Numbered from the stretch's first letter, positions 54,926-63,615 are shown. The stretch: 64,000 nucleotides of DNA from Candidatus Jettenia sp. AMX2 (GCA_030583665.1 CP129469.1:992001-1056000); one strand, 5' to 3'. Notes: generated by a model not told the origin, from the letters alone. Translations and numbers: made by a program.

Positions 54926-55071
54926 TTCCTAACTTTAATCTGCGAATCAGGGTTTACTCATAAACTATAAAGATTAAACATAACAGTATATATCCTGGTA
55001 GGTTACATAAAAGTGAGACATGTAACTGACAGGGACAAAGTCCAGACGCATCCTGCTACCAACCACACGGT
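54916..55071. repeat. 156-bp conserved element, copy 1 of 2
   Basis: Matches 62564-62720 at most positions, with words AATCTGTGGTT, TTTACTCATAAACT, AAAAGTGAGACATGTAAC, AAGTCCAGACGCA-like and CAACCACACGGT. Neither copy has a protein-coding pattern I recognise on either strand. Confidence 0.8.
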
Positions 55072-55401
55072 TACCACAATCCTGATTGAGAGGCAAAAAA
55101 CTAAATAAATTAGACAAATTCATTCAAAACTGTTATATTGTAGAACATGACTCTTAAAAAGTACTCCACTATAACTAAACCATAGTAAAGAAGCGTTATA
55201 ATAAGGTTAAATTGGGAGTAATCATGAAACTAAAAACCAAACCAGGAATAATCTCGAAGTAATTGAGAAGCTAAAAAACAATAAGCCATACAAATACTTC
55301 ACGATTTTCAGGATTAAAGGTAAAAAGATAAGATAAGAATAAATTAATAGTTTTAATCACAATCGTTTTGCTATTTCAGAAACAGCTAATTAACAAAAGT
55401 T

Positions 55402-56478
55402 ATGCATAAAATCCTCGTTACTGGTTCCGCAGGCTTCATCGGTTTTCACCTTTCCAGGCGTTTGCTTGGTGAAGGTAATAACATAGTCGCTCTTGATAAT
55501 CTGAACAATTACTACGATGTCAACCTTAAACTTGCAAGGTTAAAACAAATTGAAGACCACAAGAATTTTCAATTCATAAAACTCGATATAGCAAACCGTG
55601 AAGGAATCATGAAACTTTTTTTTGAAAATAAATTTGATATTGTGGTGAACCTTGCTGCGCAAGCCGGTGTAAGATATTCCCTGGTAAACCCGCACGCGTA
55701 TATTGACAGCAATATTAATGGATTCATGAATATCCTTGAAGGATGCAGGCATACTAACGTCAGGCATCTTGTTTATGCCTCTTCAAGTTCTGTCTATGGA
55801 GCTAATACAAAAATGCCCTTTTCTGTCCATCATAACGTGGATCATCCGGTATCACTTTATGCTGCAACAAAAAAAGCGAATGAACTGATGGCGCATACCT
55901 ATTCAAGTTTATATAACCTTCCCTGTACCGGACTCAGATTCTTCACCGTGTATGGTCCATGGGGCAGGCCTGATATGGCATTATTCCTGTTTACAAAAGC
56001 CATATTGGAAGGCAGGCCGATAGATGTATTTAATCATGGGAAAATGCAAAGGGACTTCACGTACATAAACGACATCGTCGAGGGAGTGGTAAGGGTTATG
56101 GAAAACATCCCGCAGTCCAATCATGAATGGAGTGGTAATGCTCCTGATGCAGCAACAAGTTATGCTCCATACAAACTTTATAATATAGGTAATAATAAAC
56201 CTGTTGAATTAATGAGATTTATAGAAGTACTGGAGGATTGCCTTGGTAAAAAAGCAAATAAAAAACTGTTACCTATTCAACAAGGCGATGTTCCCGCAAC
56301 ATATGCAGATGTGGATGACCTTATAAAAGATGTAGGTTTTAAACCTTCAACCCCAATTGAAAAGGGAATTGAACAATTTATTGCATGGTATAAACAGTAT
56401 TACCGTGTAACGGATACGGTTGAGTGTGAAGATGCAGGTTTGAGAAACGCGAAACCTGAACACAGTGCCAGCGAATAG
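55402..56478 (+). CDS. UDP-glucuronate 4-epimerase-like NAD-dependent epimerase
   Basis: This 358-residue short-chain dehydrogenase-type protein has the NAD motif [20 protein letters not shown] (about 5-24) and the UDP-glucuronate epimerase marker [17 protein letters not shown]. The catalytic YAATKK follows (Tyr near 153), after SSSSVYGA, and then [18 protein letters not shown]. It would provide UDP-galacturonate or a related sugar for the polymer. The C-terminal 15 residues beyond YYRV look non-conserved. Confidence 0.92.
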   Translation: MHKILVTGSAGFIGFHLSRRLLGEGNNIVALDNLNNYYDVNLKLARLKQIEDHKNFQFIKLDIANREGIMKLFFENKFDIVVNLAAQAGVRYSLVNPHAYIDSNINGFMNILEGCRHTNVRHLVYASSSSVYGANTKMPFSVHHNVDHPVSLYAATKKANELMAHTYSSLYNLPCTGLRFFTVYGPWGRPDMALFLFTKAILEGRPIDVFNHGKMQRDFTYINDIVEGVVRVMENIPQSNHEWSGNAPDAATSYAPYKLYNIGNNKPVELMRFIEVLEDCLGKKANKKLLPIQQGDVPATYADVDDLIKDVGFKPSTPIEKGIEQFIAWYKQYYRVTDTVECEDAGLRNAKPEHSASE

Positions 56479-56622
56479 CGTCAGCAGACAGTGTCAGGGA
56501 GTGGTGTTAGTATGAAATCTGAACCCTTTATTTCATCGGAAAAAATGGCTGGATGAAGAAAAACATATCAAAACTTAGAGCTGAAGGTTACGAAATAGCA
56601 TCAATGATCAAAGGATTAATCA

Positions 56623-56902
56623 ATGTCCAGGAGTTTCCCGGAGATGATGGTCACTTCTGCTAAGATCAGGGAGAATGTCCAGCCGGTTTTGGATGGGTGC
56701 GATAATATTGTCGCTGCATACCTTTTCGGCTCCGTGGCCACTGGACGGCAACGTCCCGGAAGCGATATTGATATTGCGGTCTTACTTGTGGAGGCGCGAC
56801 ATCATGACCGCAAGTCTGCAAATGGCCATCCAGAACTGCATCGACATGGCCGCTCATATCGTCAGAGAGGAGGGGCTGGGGATTGCCGGCCGTTTTGATT
56901 GA
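56623..56902 (+). pseudogene. Chimeric remnant of an MNT antitoxin and a HEPN/HepT toxin
   Basis: The first 55 codons encode a minimal nucleotidyltransferase start, with the active-site pattern GSVATGRQRPGSDIDIAVLL. In the next reading frame, from about 56793, the sequence continues as the middle of a HepT-type HEPN protein (RRDIMTASLQMAIQNCIDMA, HIVREEGLGI). The MNT C-terminus, the HepT N-terminus and the HEPN RNase motif are missing. It looks like an internal deletion that joined two adjacent toxin-antitoxin genes out of frame. Confidence 0.7.
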
Positions 56903-56911
56903 AACAAGTTG

Positions 56912-56989
56912 CCTGAGGGTACAGAATTGTCCTTGGAAGATATTCAGACGGCTTTGCGTTACGCCAGGATAGCTGTTGATCATTTATAG
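56912..56989 (+). pseudogene. C-terminal fragment of a DUF433-like antitoxin
   Basis: Translates as LSLEDIQTALRYARIAVDHL then stop, the end pattern of DUF433/VapB-like small proteins. No start or helix-turn-helix part is present. Confidence 0.45.
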
Positions 56990-57403
56990 GTGGAAAACAA
57001 ACTGCTGGGACTAGTAAAATCGTTACAATCAAAAAATTTAACCACGTAGTTTTTTACGAAAACCCCCTAAATCCCCCTTTGTTAAGGGGGACTTAGCAAG
57101 TACAAAATTATTTATTATTAAAAAGGGCTTGGCAGTCGTAATTCCCCCTTAGAAAAGGGGTAAGGGGGTTGTAGAAACGCGAGAGGAAACACTTCCAGAA
57201 TTCTCTCTTATCAATGGAGAAGTAGAGACTTGAAACAAGCATAAAAAACAAAAAGTTGATGGATAGTAGTACGAAGAAAGACATAGTGTTATAGAATTTG
57301 ATAATCTGCCTAATCGAATAACTTAAGGGCTGCTCATGAAGAAATAGTAAAAGAATCAAAAGATTTGTTTTACAATATTTCTCTTCGTGCCTTTCGTGTT
57401 AAT
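56990..57403. repeat. Gap before the ABC transporter gene
   Basis: No gene. It holds a CCCCTAAATCCCCCTTTGTTAAGGGGG palindrome (57062) and a CCCCTTAGAAAAGGGGTAAGGGGG palindrome (57144), both related to 48149. A CAAAAAGTTGATGGATAGTAGTACGAAG word (57245) is shared with 3100, 36275 and 54480. Confidence 0.7.
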
Positions 57404-59473
57404 ATGAACTTATACAAAAAACTAAAATCCTTATTAACCCCTTCCGAACGCAAACGCGCCATATTAGTATTCCTGCTCATGTTAATAGCAGCGGCCGTTG
57501 AGATGATTGGCGTAGCATCCATCTTACCATTTATGGCAGTACTGACAAACCCACAGGTAGTAGAGACCAATGCCTGGCTTGCTGCTGCATATCACCGGTT
57601 AGGTTTTGAAAGCCGTGAACAGTTCCAGCTGTTTCTGGGAATAGGGGTATTTGCTATCTTCATTGGCAGCTTAGGGCTCAAGGCATTTACCACCTATGCC
57701 ATCACGCGTTTTAGCTTTATGCGGCTGCACACCATCTCGTGCAGGTTATTGGGTGCTTATTTAAGACAGCCTTACGAGTTCTTCTTGGGCCGTAATACAG
57801 CCGATCTCGGTAAAAGAGTGCTGCAGGAGGTACAACAGGTAACGAAGAACGTGTTGCAGCCATCAATGCAACTGATTGCTAGTTCTATAATTGCGACTAC
57901 TATCCTTGGTCTTTTGCTGGCCATTGAGCCGCTATTGTCGCTGACCGTTGCCGCGGTATTAGGTGGGTCATTTGGCCTGGCCTATCTGTTGGTACGGCGG
58001 TTGCTCGCCCGTATAGGCAGTGACCGTGTTCGTGCAAACCGCGAGCGATCAATCTTTGCTACCGAGGCACTCAATGGCATAAAGGAATTACGCTTGCTGG
58101 GGCGGGAAGCAGGCTATCTGAATCGCTTTCGTAACCCTTCCGAACGGTTTGCACGCCATCAGGCTACCAGTACAGTTGTCGGAACATTGCCGCGATATGC
58201 GATTGAGGCGGTGGCTTTTGGCAGTATTCTGTTGCTTAAGCTTGTGTTGCTGGCTCGTTACGATGGTGTACTGGGGGCATTACCATTTATTGTTACCTAT
58301 GCATTTGCCGGCTATCGGCTGCTGCCCACATTCCAGCAGATATTCAATAATCTTACCCAGGTACGTTTTAATGCACCGGCGTTGGATGTATTGTTTGATG
58401 ATCTGACCAGTAAAGAACATTCGGCGGTTAAAGGTGACAGTTTTTCAATAACACCTGAGCGTTTGGCGCCCGCCCGGCAGATACAACTGGACCATATAAC
58501 CTATTATTATCCTAAAAATTTAAAGCCGGCGATACATGATCTGAATCTTACCATCGCTGCCGGGAAGTGTATTGGTATTGTTGGCTCCACAGGCAGCGGT
58601 AAGACTACAGCCGTCGACATCATCCTCGGTCTTTTGCATCCCACAGAAGGCACAATCCTCATAGACGGAAAACCAATCTTAGGGGAAGCCCGGGAAGCAG
58701 AAGAGAGAGGTCAGAGGTCAGAGGTCAGAGGTCAGAGGACAGAAGTCAGAGGCCAGAGGTCAGAGGACAGAGGCCAGAGGTCAGATTTGCGTAGCAAACA
58801 GCCAAACATTCCCCTCCCTCGACGGGAGGGGCCAGGGGAGGGTGACCAGATGAAACCAGAAACCTATAACACAGAACCTGGAACCCAAAACCAGGAATCT
58901 CCTTTGCGTACTTTGCGCCTTTGCAGTGAATTATCCCGGACAGAAACCCCAAACCTGCTGCGGGCATGGCAAAATGCAATTGGCTATGTTCCCCAACATA
59001 TCTATCTGACCGATGACAGTGTAAAGGCAAACATTGCTTTGGGGATTCCCTTAAAAGAAATTGACGATGTGGCTGTGGAACGGGCTGCCAAGGCAGCGCA
59101 AATTCATGACTTTATCGTCTCGGAATTGCCGCAGGGTTACGATACCATAATCGGCGAGCGTGGTGTCCGCCTTTCCGGCGGCCAGCGCCAGCGCATTGGC
59201 ATTGCCCGTGCGCTCTACCATGATCCTGCTGTTCTCATCTTCGATGAGGCTACCAGTGCCCTTGATAACCTGACCGAACAAGCGGTGATGCAGGCCGTAT
59301 ACAGTCTGAGTGGGGAGAAGACCATTATTATTATCGCCCACCGCCTGAGTACCGTAAAAAAGTGCAGCACAATCTTCCTGCTGGAGAAAGGCCGGCTAAT
59401 AGGAACGGGTACATATGAGGATCTGGCATTGAATAATAAGAAATTTCAGACTATGACGGAAGGAATAGGGTAG
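57404..59473 (+). CDS. ABC exporter/flippase (PglK/MsbA type) with an in-frame repeat insertion in its ATPase domain
   Basis: This protein of about 689 residues has a six-helix exporter domain (about 1-330) and an ATPase domain with Walker A GSTGSGKTTAVD (near 395). The signature LSGGQRQRIGIARALYHDP, Walker B LIFDEATSALD and the HRLSTVKK histidine follow. Its likely role is flipping a lipid-linked glycan across the inner membrane. Residues about 428-516 are not ABC sequence but translated dispersed repeats, between PIL and NLLRAWQ. Most family members have a few residues there. The frame stays open. I start it at ATG 57404; a frame from 57365 adds 13 repeat-like residues. Confidence 0.9.
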   Translation: MNLYKKLKSLLTPSERKRAILVFLLMLIAAAVEMIGVASILPFMAVLTNPQVVETNAWLAAAYHRLGFESREQFQLFLGIGVFAIFIGSLGLKAFTTYAITRFSFMRLHTISCRLLGAYLRQPYEFFLGRNTADLGKRVLQEVQQVTKNVLQPSMQLIASSIIATTILGLLLAIEPLLSLTVAAVLGGSFGLAYLLVRRLLARIGSDRVRANRERSIFATEALNGIKELRLLGREAGYLNRFRNPSERFARHQATSTVVGTLPRYAIEAVAFGSILLLKLVLLARYDGVLGALPFIVTYAFAGYRLLPTFQQIFNNLTQVRFNAPALDVLFDDLTSKEHSAVKGDSFSITPERLAPARQIQLDHITYYYPKNLKPAIHDLNLTIAAGKCIGIVGSTGSGKTTAVDIILGLLHPTEGTILIDGKPILGEAREAEERGQRSEVRGQRTEVRGQRSEDRGQRSDLRSKQPNIPLPRREGPGEGDQMKPETYNTEPGTQNQESPLRTLRLCSELSRTETPNLLRAWQNAIGYVPQHIYLTDDSVKANIALGIPLKEIDDVAVERAAKAAQIHDFIVSELPQGYDTIIGERGVRLSGGQRQRIGIARALYHDPAVLIFDEATSALDNLTEQAVMQAVYSLSGEKTIIIIAHRLSTVKKCSTIFLLEKGRLIGTGTYEDLALNNKKFQTMTEGIG
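58684..58950. repeat. Composite repeat insertion inside the ABC transporter gene
   Basis: About 267 bp (89 codons). It has a GTCAGAG heptamer tract (58707-58785) and a CCCTCCCTCGACGGGAGGGG hairpin with downstream GGGGAGGGTGA (58809-58845). A CCTGGAACCCAAAA word similar to 3403 follows, and then TTTGCGCCTTTGCAGTGAA, matching 35642. All three known modules are intergenic elsewhere in the window. Confidence 0.88.
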
Positions 59474-59558
59474 GAGAGGTTCACTGCTCACCACAGGAGA
59501 TATGCATCATACTTTTGGTTTTTGAAATTTGAAAATTATTTGATATCCGGGATGCGGG

Positions 59559-59941
59559 ATGTCATTTATATATGACAAAGAGCTGGCTGAAGATATCTTG
59601 AAGAATATAATCTGGTCATTAGAACAGATAAACAGGAGATTCCAGGGTATAAGAACGAGTGACGATTTCATAAGGGATGATCACGGCATTGAGAAGCTTG
59701 ACAGTATCTGCTGCAGTTGATCAATATTGGCGAGGCGCTGAAGCATATAGACAAACTAACAGATGCTAAGCTTCTTGAAAATTATCCTGAAATTGACTGG
59801 AAGAAGGCAAAGGGGTTGAGGGATATCATAACGCATCACTACTTTGATATTGATGCCGAGACGGTATTTACTGTATGTAAAAACCATGTTCCTGCGATGA
59901 AAGAGGTTATCATCAAGATTGTGAATGACCTGAAGAGGTGA
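59559..59941 (+). pseudogene. HepT-like HEPN (DUF86) toxin gene broken by a frameshift
   Basis: From ATG 59559 the frame reads about 52 codons and stops inside TGCAGTTGA. The following frame continues as QLINIGEALKHIDKL and ends with the HEPN active-site pattern LRDIITHHYFDID, then a normal C-terminus. A single missing base near 59715 explains the break. Upstream MNT partner is absent. Confidence 0.8.
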
Positions 59942-60036
59942 GGCTTGCCAGCTTATGAGCTAGCTCGTTTGTTTGCGAATAAACTGACTTACAAAGACCC
60001 GAAGGGGTGGCAAAAAGCCAATGAATAATAAAACCT

Positions 60037-60178
60037 TTAAAAAACTTTATTGAGATGTTGATAAATAGCATGTAGGGCAGTCACTGCCTGCCAATATATC
60101 TTTTCAACTTTAGAGAAGCATCTCTGTGTTATAAAAGATTTGTTCATTAAATCAATATTTTTATCTTCTTTATCTGTG
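60037..60178. repeat. About 150-bp dispersed element, copy 2 of 3
   Basis: Matches 54321-54470 with the centre GGGCAGTCACTGCCTGCC and the same right end TTTGTTCATTAAATCAATAT. Confidence 0.85.
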
Positions 60179-60473
60179 TAATCCGTGTAATCTGTGGTTC
60201 CTGTCTTTTTGTCTTTGTTGTTTAAAGCGTCTTTTTTTAAAAATAGTCTTGCCTTCTCAGAGATAAAAATGAGAAATCATTTGTGATTTAATCTTGAAGT
60301 AATTGATAAGCCTAAAACAGCCTTTACCCAATTGCCTCCACCCAACCAAAAAAGATAATAGTTCAACCAACCGCAAAGTCACAGAGAACGCAAAGATTCG
60401 AAGATTGTTGACAATTTTGACTTCGAATCTCTTTTCCCTGCTATTGAAATATTAAGGAATTTCAGTGTTTGTT

Positions 60474-60548
60474 GTAGGGGTGAAGCATTTGCTGTTCAAA
60501 GTGTATAATCTCATGCAGACTGAACAATGGCAAATGCTTCGCCCTTAC
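60474..60548. repeat. 75-bp inverted-repeat element, GAAGCATTTGC family (copy 2)
   Basis: Arms GTAGGGGTGAAGCATTTGC and GCAAATGCTTCGCCCTTAC, same total length as 6924-6998 but with a different centre. Confidence 0.85.
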
Positions 60549-60750
60549 GTGGAGACATAAACAAAGTCTCCAAAGGCTTAATGTAATGTATAGGAAATTC
60601 AAAGTTTTTCATTATGCCGTTGACACATCCCTAACCCCTCTCAAGAGGAGAATTGCAAAGTCTCCTCTTGGGGGAATTATAAAGTCCCCTCCCGGGAGAG
60701 GATTTAGGGGTGGGTAAAGAGTTGTTGGGTTTTGTCTTTTAAAACCCAAC

Positions 60751-61211
60751 CTAATTTAATGTATAGGAATTTCAAACTGTTAGTTCCTCCCCCCCTGTCT
60801 GCGTGCGGTGACCTGCCTGCCGCGCTGCGGCGCAGGCACGGCGCACAGGCAGGCTCGATGGGGGAGGTTAGGTGGGGGTAAAAGGAACAATCTGTGATCA
60901 CCCTCCCTTAATCCCTCCCGTCAAGGGAGGGAAAATGTTTTTTAGTCGCCGAAGGTCTAATTGATGGGTAAATATTGGGTAAATATGAGGTAACCCCGAA
61001 GGGGTGAGATGATTATAGCCAATACATAACCATAGATTAACAACCCCGAAGGGGTGGCATAAAACAACGATAATTCCGAAGGGATAGTATGAAGAATCTG
61101 TATTCTCTGTCACCCCTTCGGGGTTTAACCTATGTTTTGTATCTTTTACTATAATCATAACATCCCTTTGGGATTAAAAAAGTGGCAACTTATCAAATCC
61201 CACCCTAACTT
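60751..61211. repeat. 460-bp composite direct repeat, copy 1
   Basis: Runs from CTAATTTAATGTATAGGAATT to CCCACCCTAACTT. It contains a GC-rich palindromic stretch with CTGCGGCGCAGGCACGG, a CCCTCCCGTCAAGGGAGGG hairpin and two ACCCCGAAGGGGTG hairpins with TATAATCAT words. Nearly identical to 61401-61860. The first 210 bp recur inverted at 35366-35584. Confidence 0.9.
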
Positions 61212-61400
61212 GATAGTATAGGAATTTTCATTTTAATGAAGCGGGTTTGCGGGGAGGTGTAGTTATAAGGCTGGTGATGGTAATATGATACGATAGTGTT
61301 TGTCCCAGTTCATGATCAGAACACTGTCAGGGTTGAGAACCCTGACAGTGTTAATCTCCATTCGACCCTACGTGTGGCTACAAACAAAGTCACCGAAGGC

Positions 61401-61860
61401 CTAATTTAATGTTAAGGAATTTCAAACTGTTAGTTCCTCCCCCCTGTCTGCGTGCGGTGAGCTGCCTGCCGCGCTGCGGCGCAGGCACGGCGCACAGACA
61501 GGCTTGATGAGGGAGGTTAGGTGGGGGTGAAAGGAACAATCTGTGATCACCCTCCCTTAATCCCTCCCGTCAAGGGAGGGAAAATGTTTTTTAGTCGCCG
61601 AAGGTCTAATTGATGGGTAAATATTGGGTAAATATGAGGTAACCCCGAAGGGGTGAGATGATTATAGCCAATACATAACCATAGATTAACAACCCCGAAG
61701 GGGTGGCATAAAACAACGATAATTCCGAAGGGATAGTATGAAGAATCTGTATTCTCTGTCACCCCTTCGGGGTTTAACCTATGTTTTGTATCTTTTACTA
61801 TAATCATAACATCCCTTCGGGATTAAAAAAGTGGCAACTTATCAAATCCCACCCTAACTT
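61401..61860. repeat. 460-bp composite direct repeat, copy 2
   Basis: Differs from copy 1 at only a few positions, such as GAGCTGCC for GACCTGCC and CTTCGGG for CTTTGGG. The copies are offset by 649-650 bp, pointing to recent duplication. Confidence 0.9.
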
Positions 61861-62118
61861 AATTTTTCTTTGCGCCTTTTGCATCTTCGCGGTGAACTAT
61901 TACCAAAAAAGTTTCAAAAACCCATTGACAAACAAACATCCAATATGATACAAACTTCGTTCATATTTGAACCCATAAGAAAAATAAAAACTTCCATACT
62001 TGGGAAATCTGAATAATAAAATTTTGAATTTCTGAAGTTGGGTTTATGGATGTTATTCGTAATTTGGTATTTATAATTTGGTATTTAAGAATGTCAGTGG
62101 TCAATATAAGAAAACTTC

Positions 62119-62469
62119 ATGAGCACCTTGAGAAACAGCGAAGCCAGAAAAACAACAAAAATCCGGGTATTAAGGGATATCTCAAAAAATCCCCATATAT
62201 CACAAAGGGAAATAGCATCGAGAAACGAAATCAGTCTTGGCAAGGCAAACTATATCATAAAATCGCTGATAGAAAAAGGACACGTAAAGCTCCACAACTT
62301 CAAGGAATCAAAAAACAAGAAGGGGTACATGTACCTGTTAACCCCGAAGGGGATAAAGGCGAAGGCGATATTAACAGCAGACTATCTCAAAAGAAAAATG
62401 AAAGAATACGAGAGACTCCGGAGAGAACTGAACGAACTAAAACAAGAACTCAACAAACCAGATTATTAA
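62119..62469 (+). CDS. EPS-associated MarR-family winged-helix regulator
   Basis: This 116-residue protein has a winged helix: ISQREIASRNEISLGKANYI (about 27-46) as helix-turn-helix, then LIEKGHVKLHNFKESKNKKG and the wing YLLTPKGIKAKA. A leucine-rich coiled tail (YLKRKMKEYERLRRELNELK) follows. This layout matches the EPS-associated MarR group (TIGR04176), which occurs in exopolysaccharide clusters. It probably controls this island. A longer overlapping frame at 62046-62612 is a shadow. Confidence 0.88.
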   Translation: MSTLRNSEARKTTKIRVLRDISKNPHISQREIASRNEISLGKANYIIKSLIEKGHVKLHNFKESKNKKGYMYLLTPKGIKAKAILTADYLKRKMKEYERLRRELNELKQELNKPDY

Positions 62470-62563
62470 GTTTGGATATAGTATATAGGAAATTGAGAAT
62501 TATTTGTAATTTGGAGTTTACCCAAAAGCATCAAATCTTTTATAAAAATCTGTGTAAATCTGT

Positions 62564-62720
62564 GCAATCTGTGGTTTGTAACCTTAATCTGAGAATCAGG
62601 ATTTACTCATAAACTCTAAAGGTTAAACATAGTAGTATATTTCCTGGTAAGTTACACAAAAGTGAGACATGTAACCGAGAGGGACGGAGTCCAGACACAC
62701 CCTGCCAACAACCACACGGT
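62564..62720. repeat. 156-bp conserved element, copy 2 of 2
   Basis: Second copy of 54916-55071. It lies directly downstream of the MarR-like gene and just before the third 150-bp element, the reverse of the order seen near 54.3-55.1 kb. Confidence 0.8.
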
Positions 62721-62799
62721 ATAAAAAGCAAAATAATTACGTACAAAACCATATTTAATAAAATTTCTTTTAATCGTTTTGCCATTAAAATAAAAGAGG

Positions 62800-62920
62800 T
62801 AAAACGATTAAAAAACTTTATTGAGATGTTGATAAATAGCAAGTAAGGCAGGCACTGCCTGCCAATATATCTTTTCAACTTTAGAGAATCATCTCTACGT
62901 TATAAAAGATTTGTTCATTG
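62800..62920. repeat. About 150-bp dispersed element, copy 3 of 3 (truncated)
   Basis: Matches copies at 54321 and 60037 up to TTTGTTCATT, then switches abruptly to the dehydrogenase remnant. The centre reads AAGGCAGGCACTGCCTGCC. Confidence 0.85.
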
Positions 62921-62923
62921 TAA

Positions 62924-63033
62924 ATGAAGGCCCTGAATGAGAGGGGGAAAAGTGTAAAGGGTTCAAAAATCTTAATCCTCGGACTTTCTTATAAAAAAGA
63001 CGTGGACGATATGAGAGAATCCCCCTCGCTTAA
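62924..63033 (+). pseudogene. C-terminal fragment of a second WbpA-like dehydrogenase
   Basis: Encodes [19 protein letters not shown] then [18 protein letters not shown], closely matching wbpA at about 50819-50932. DNA identity is high but not perfect. It begins at the end of a dispersed repeat and is cut after about 36 codons, so it is a relic of a duplicated or replaced gene. Confidence 0.85.
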
Positions 63034-63183
63034 AATATTTGTAGAACGATACACTAGTAATTACTTATAACTAAACCAACTAGACAAATTCATTCAGAAA
63101 TGTTATGCTAATTTCAAAATCAAGTATCTTTTCGTAAGAATGTTACTGTTATATTTAAGGAGTTATTAATAAAGAGCAGAACC

Positions 63184-63375
63184 TTGTCTATTCCAGAGGA
63201 ATCTGTGATAAGTATGTTAAAGTCATTGCCAGAGAGAGATTTAATAGAAATATTTTGGAAAACCATAGTAGAAAGTGAAGGGTTTCCATTAAGTGATGAA
63301 GAAAAAGAAGAGATTCAGAAAGCGAAGATAGAACATGAAAAAGGTGAAACAATAAAATGGGAAGATTTAAAATAG
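63184..63375 (+). CDS. Small acidic antitoxin-like protein
   Basis: This 63-residue acidic protein (ESVISMLKSLPERDLIEIFWKTIVESEGFPLSDEEKEE in parts) resembles antitoxins paired with RelE/ParE toxins and overlaps a toxin remnant by 19 bp. TTG 63184 is a possible start. A better-spaced AAGGAG lies before an in-frame ATA at about 63169, which would extend it by five residues (KSRTL) if the original ATG has mutated. ATG 63213 is a shorter alternative. Confidence 0.65.
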   Translation: MSIPEESVISMLKSLPERDLIEIFWKTIVESEGFPLSDEEKEEIQKAKIEHEKGETIKWEDLK

Positions 63376-63615
63376 AATTTTCCAAGAATGCTGTGAAGGA
63401 TTATAAAAAGTCACCTAAAGATTATAAGATTCTATAGACTTTGCTTTATTTAAACTTTCAGATGGATTACCGATAGATATAAAACCAATTATTGGAGAAA
63501 AAGACGCTTATAGGATTAGAGTTGGGAAGTATATAGAGTATTATTTACAGTTCATAAAGATACTATAGTAATTACGAAAGTCTCACCTAGAGGAGACGCC
63601 TGCAAAAAAAGATAA
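63357..63615 (+). pseudogene. RelE/ParE-type toxin, inactivated
   Basis: ATG 63357 starts MGRFKIEFSKNAVKDYKK and stops at TAG after 26 codons. The sequence continues in other frames as FALFKLSDGLPIDIKPIIG, YRIRVGKY and VLFTVHKDTIVITKVSPRGD, the normal order of a RelE-family toxin. At least one stop and two frameshifts, including an extra AT near 63530, break it. The antitoxin frame upstream is still open. Confidence 0.8.

Larger units (their letters stand above)
54230..55401. repeat. 1.2-kb repeat-rich gap in the EPS island
   Basis: No intact gene. In order it holds a 150-bp element (54321-54470) and a block from about 54477 to 54925 that is the reverse complement of sequence near 35590-36300. 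A 156-bp element follows (54916-55071), then an AT-rich tail with a TAGACAAATTCATTCA word shared with 63083. The tail near 55236-55290 reads like decayed coding sequence but stops occur in all frames. Confidence 0.8.
59942..62118. repeat. 2.2-kb repeat-only region
   Basis: No genuine gene. It contains a 150-bp element (60037-60178), a 75-bp palindromic element (60474-60548), two copies of a 460-bp composite block (60751-61211, 61401-61860) and a CTGTCAGGGTTGAGAACCCTGACAG palindrome (61325). It also holds a TTTGCGCCTTT word (61870) that recurs elsewhere. Two identical 86-codon minus-strand frames are repeat translations. Confidence 0.85.

Noticed and set aside
60898-61807. Two identical 86-codon minus-strand frames (60898-61158 and 61547-61807)
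   Set aside because: They are translations of the duplicated 460-bp repeat, start in the palindromic hairpin and have no ribosome site; identity reflects recent duplication, not protein conservation.
60751-61860. Possible CRISPR array
   Set aside because: There are only two long repeats with internal palindromes and no short regular repeat-spacer pattern or cas gene.
62338-62352. ACCCCGAAGGGG hairpin word inside the MarR-like gene
   Set aside because: It encodes the conserved wing residues TPKG, so it is most simply explained by codon choice, not by insertion of the dispersed hairpin family.
62046-62612. 188-codon frame overlapping the MarR-like gene
   Set aside because: It is another frame of the MarR gene region with lysine-rich low-complexity translation and continues into repeats; the 116-codon frame has clear winged-helix motifs.
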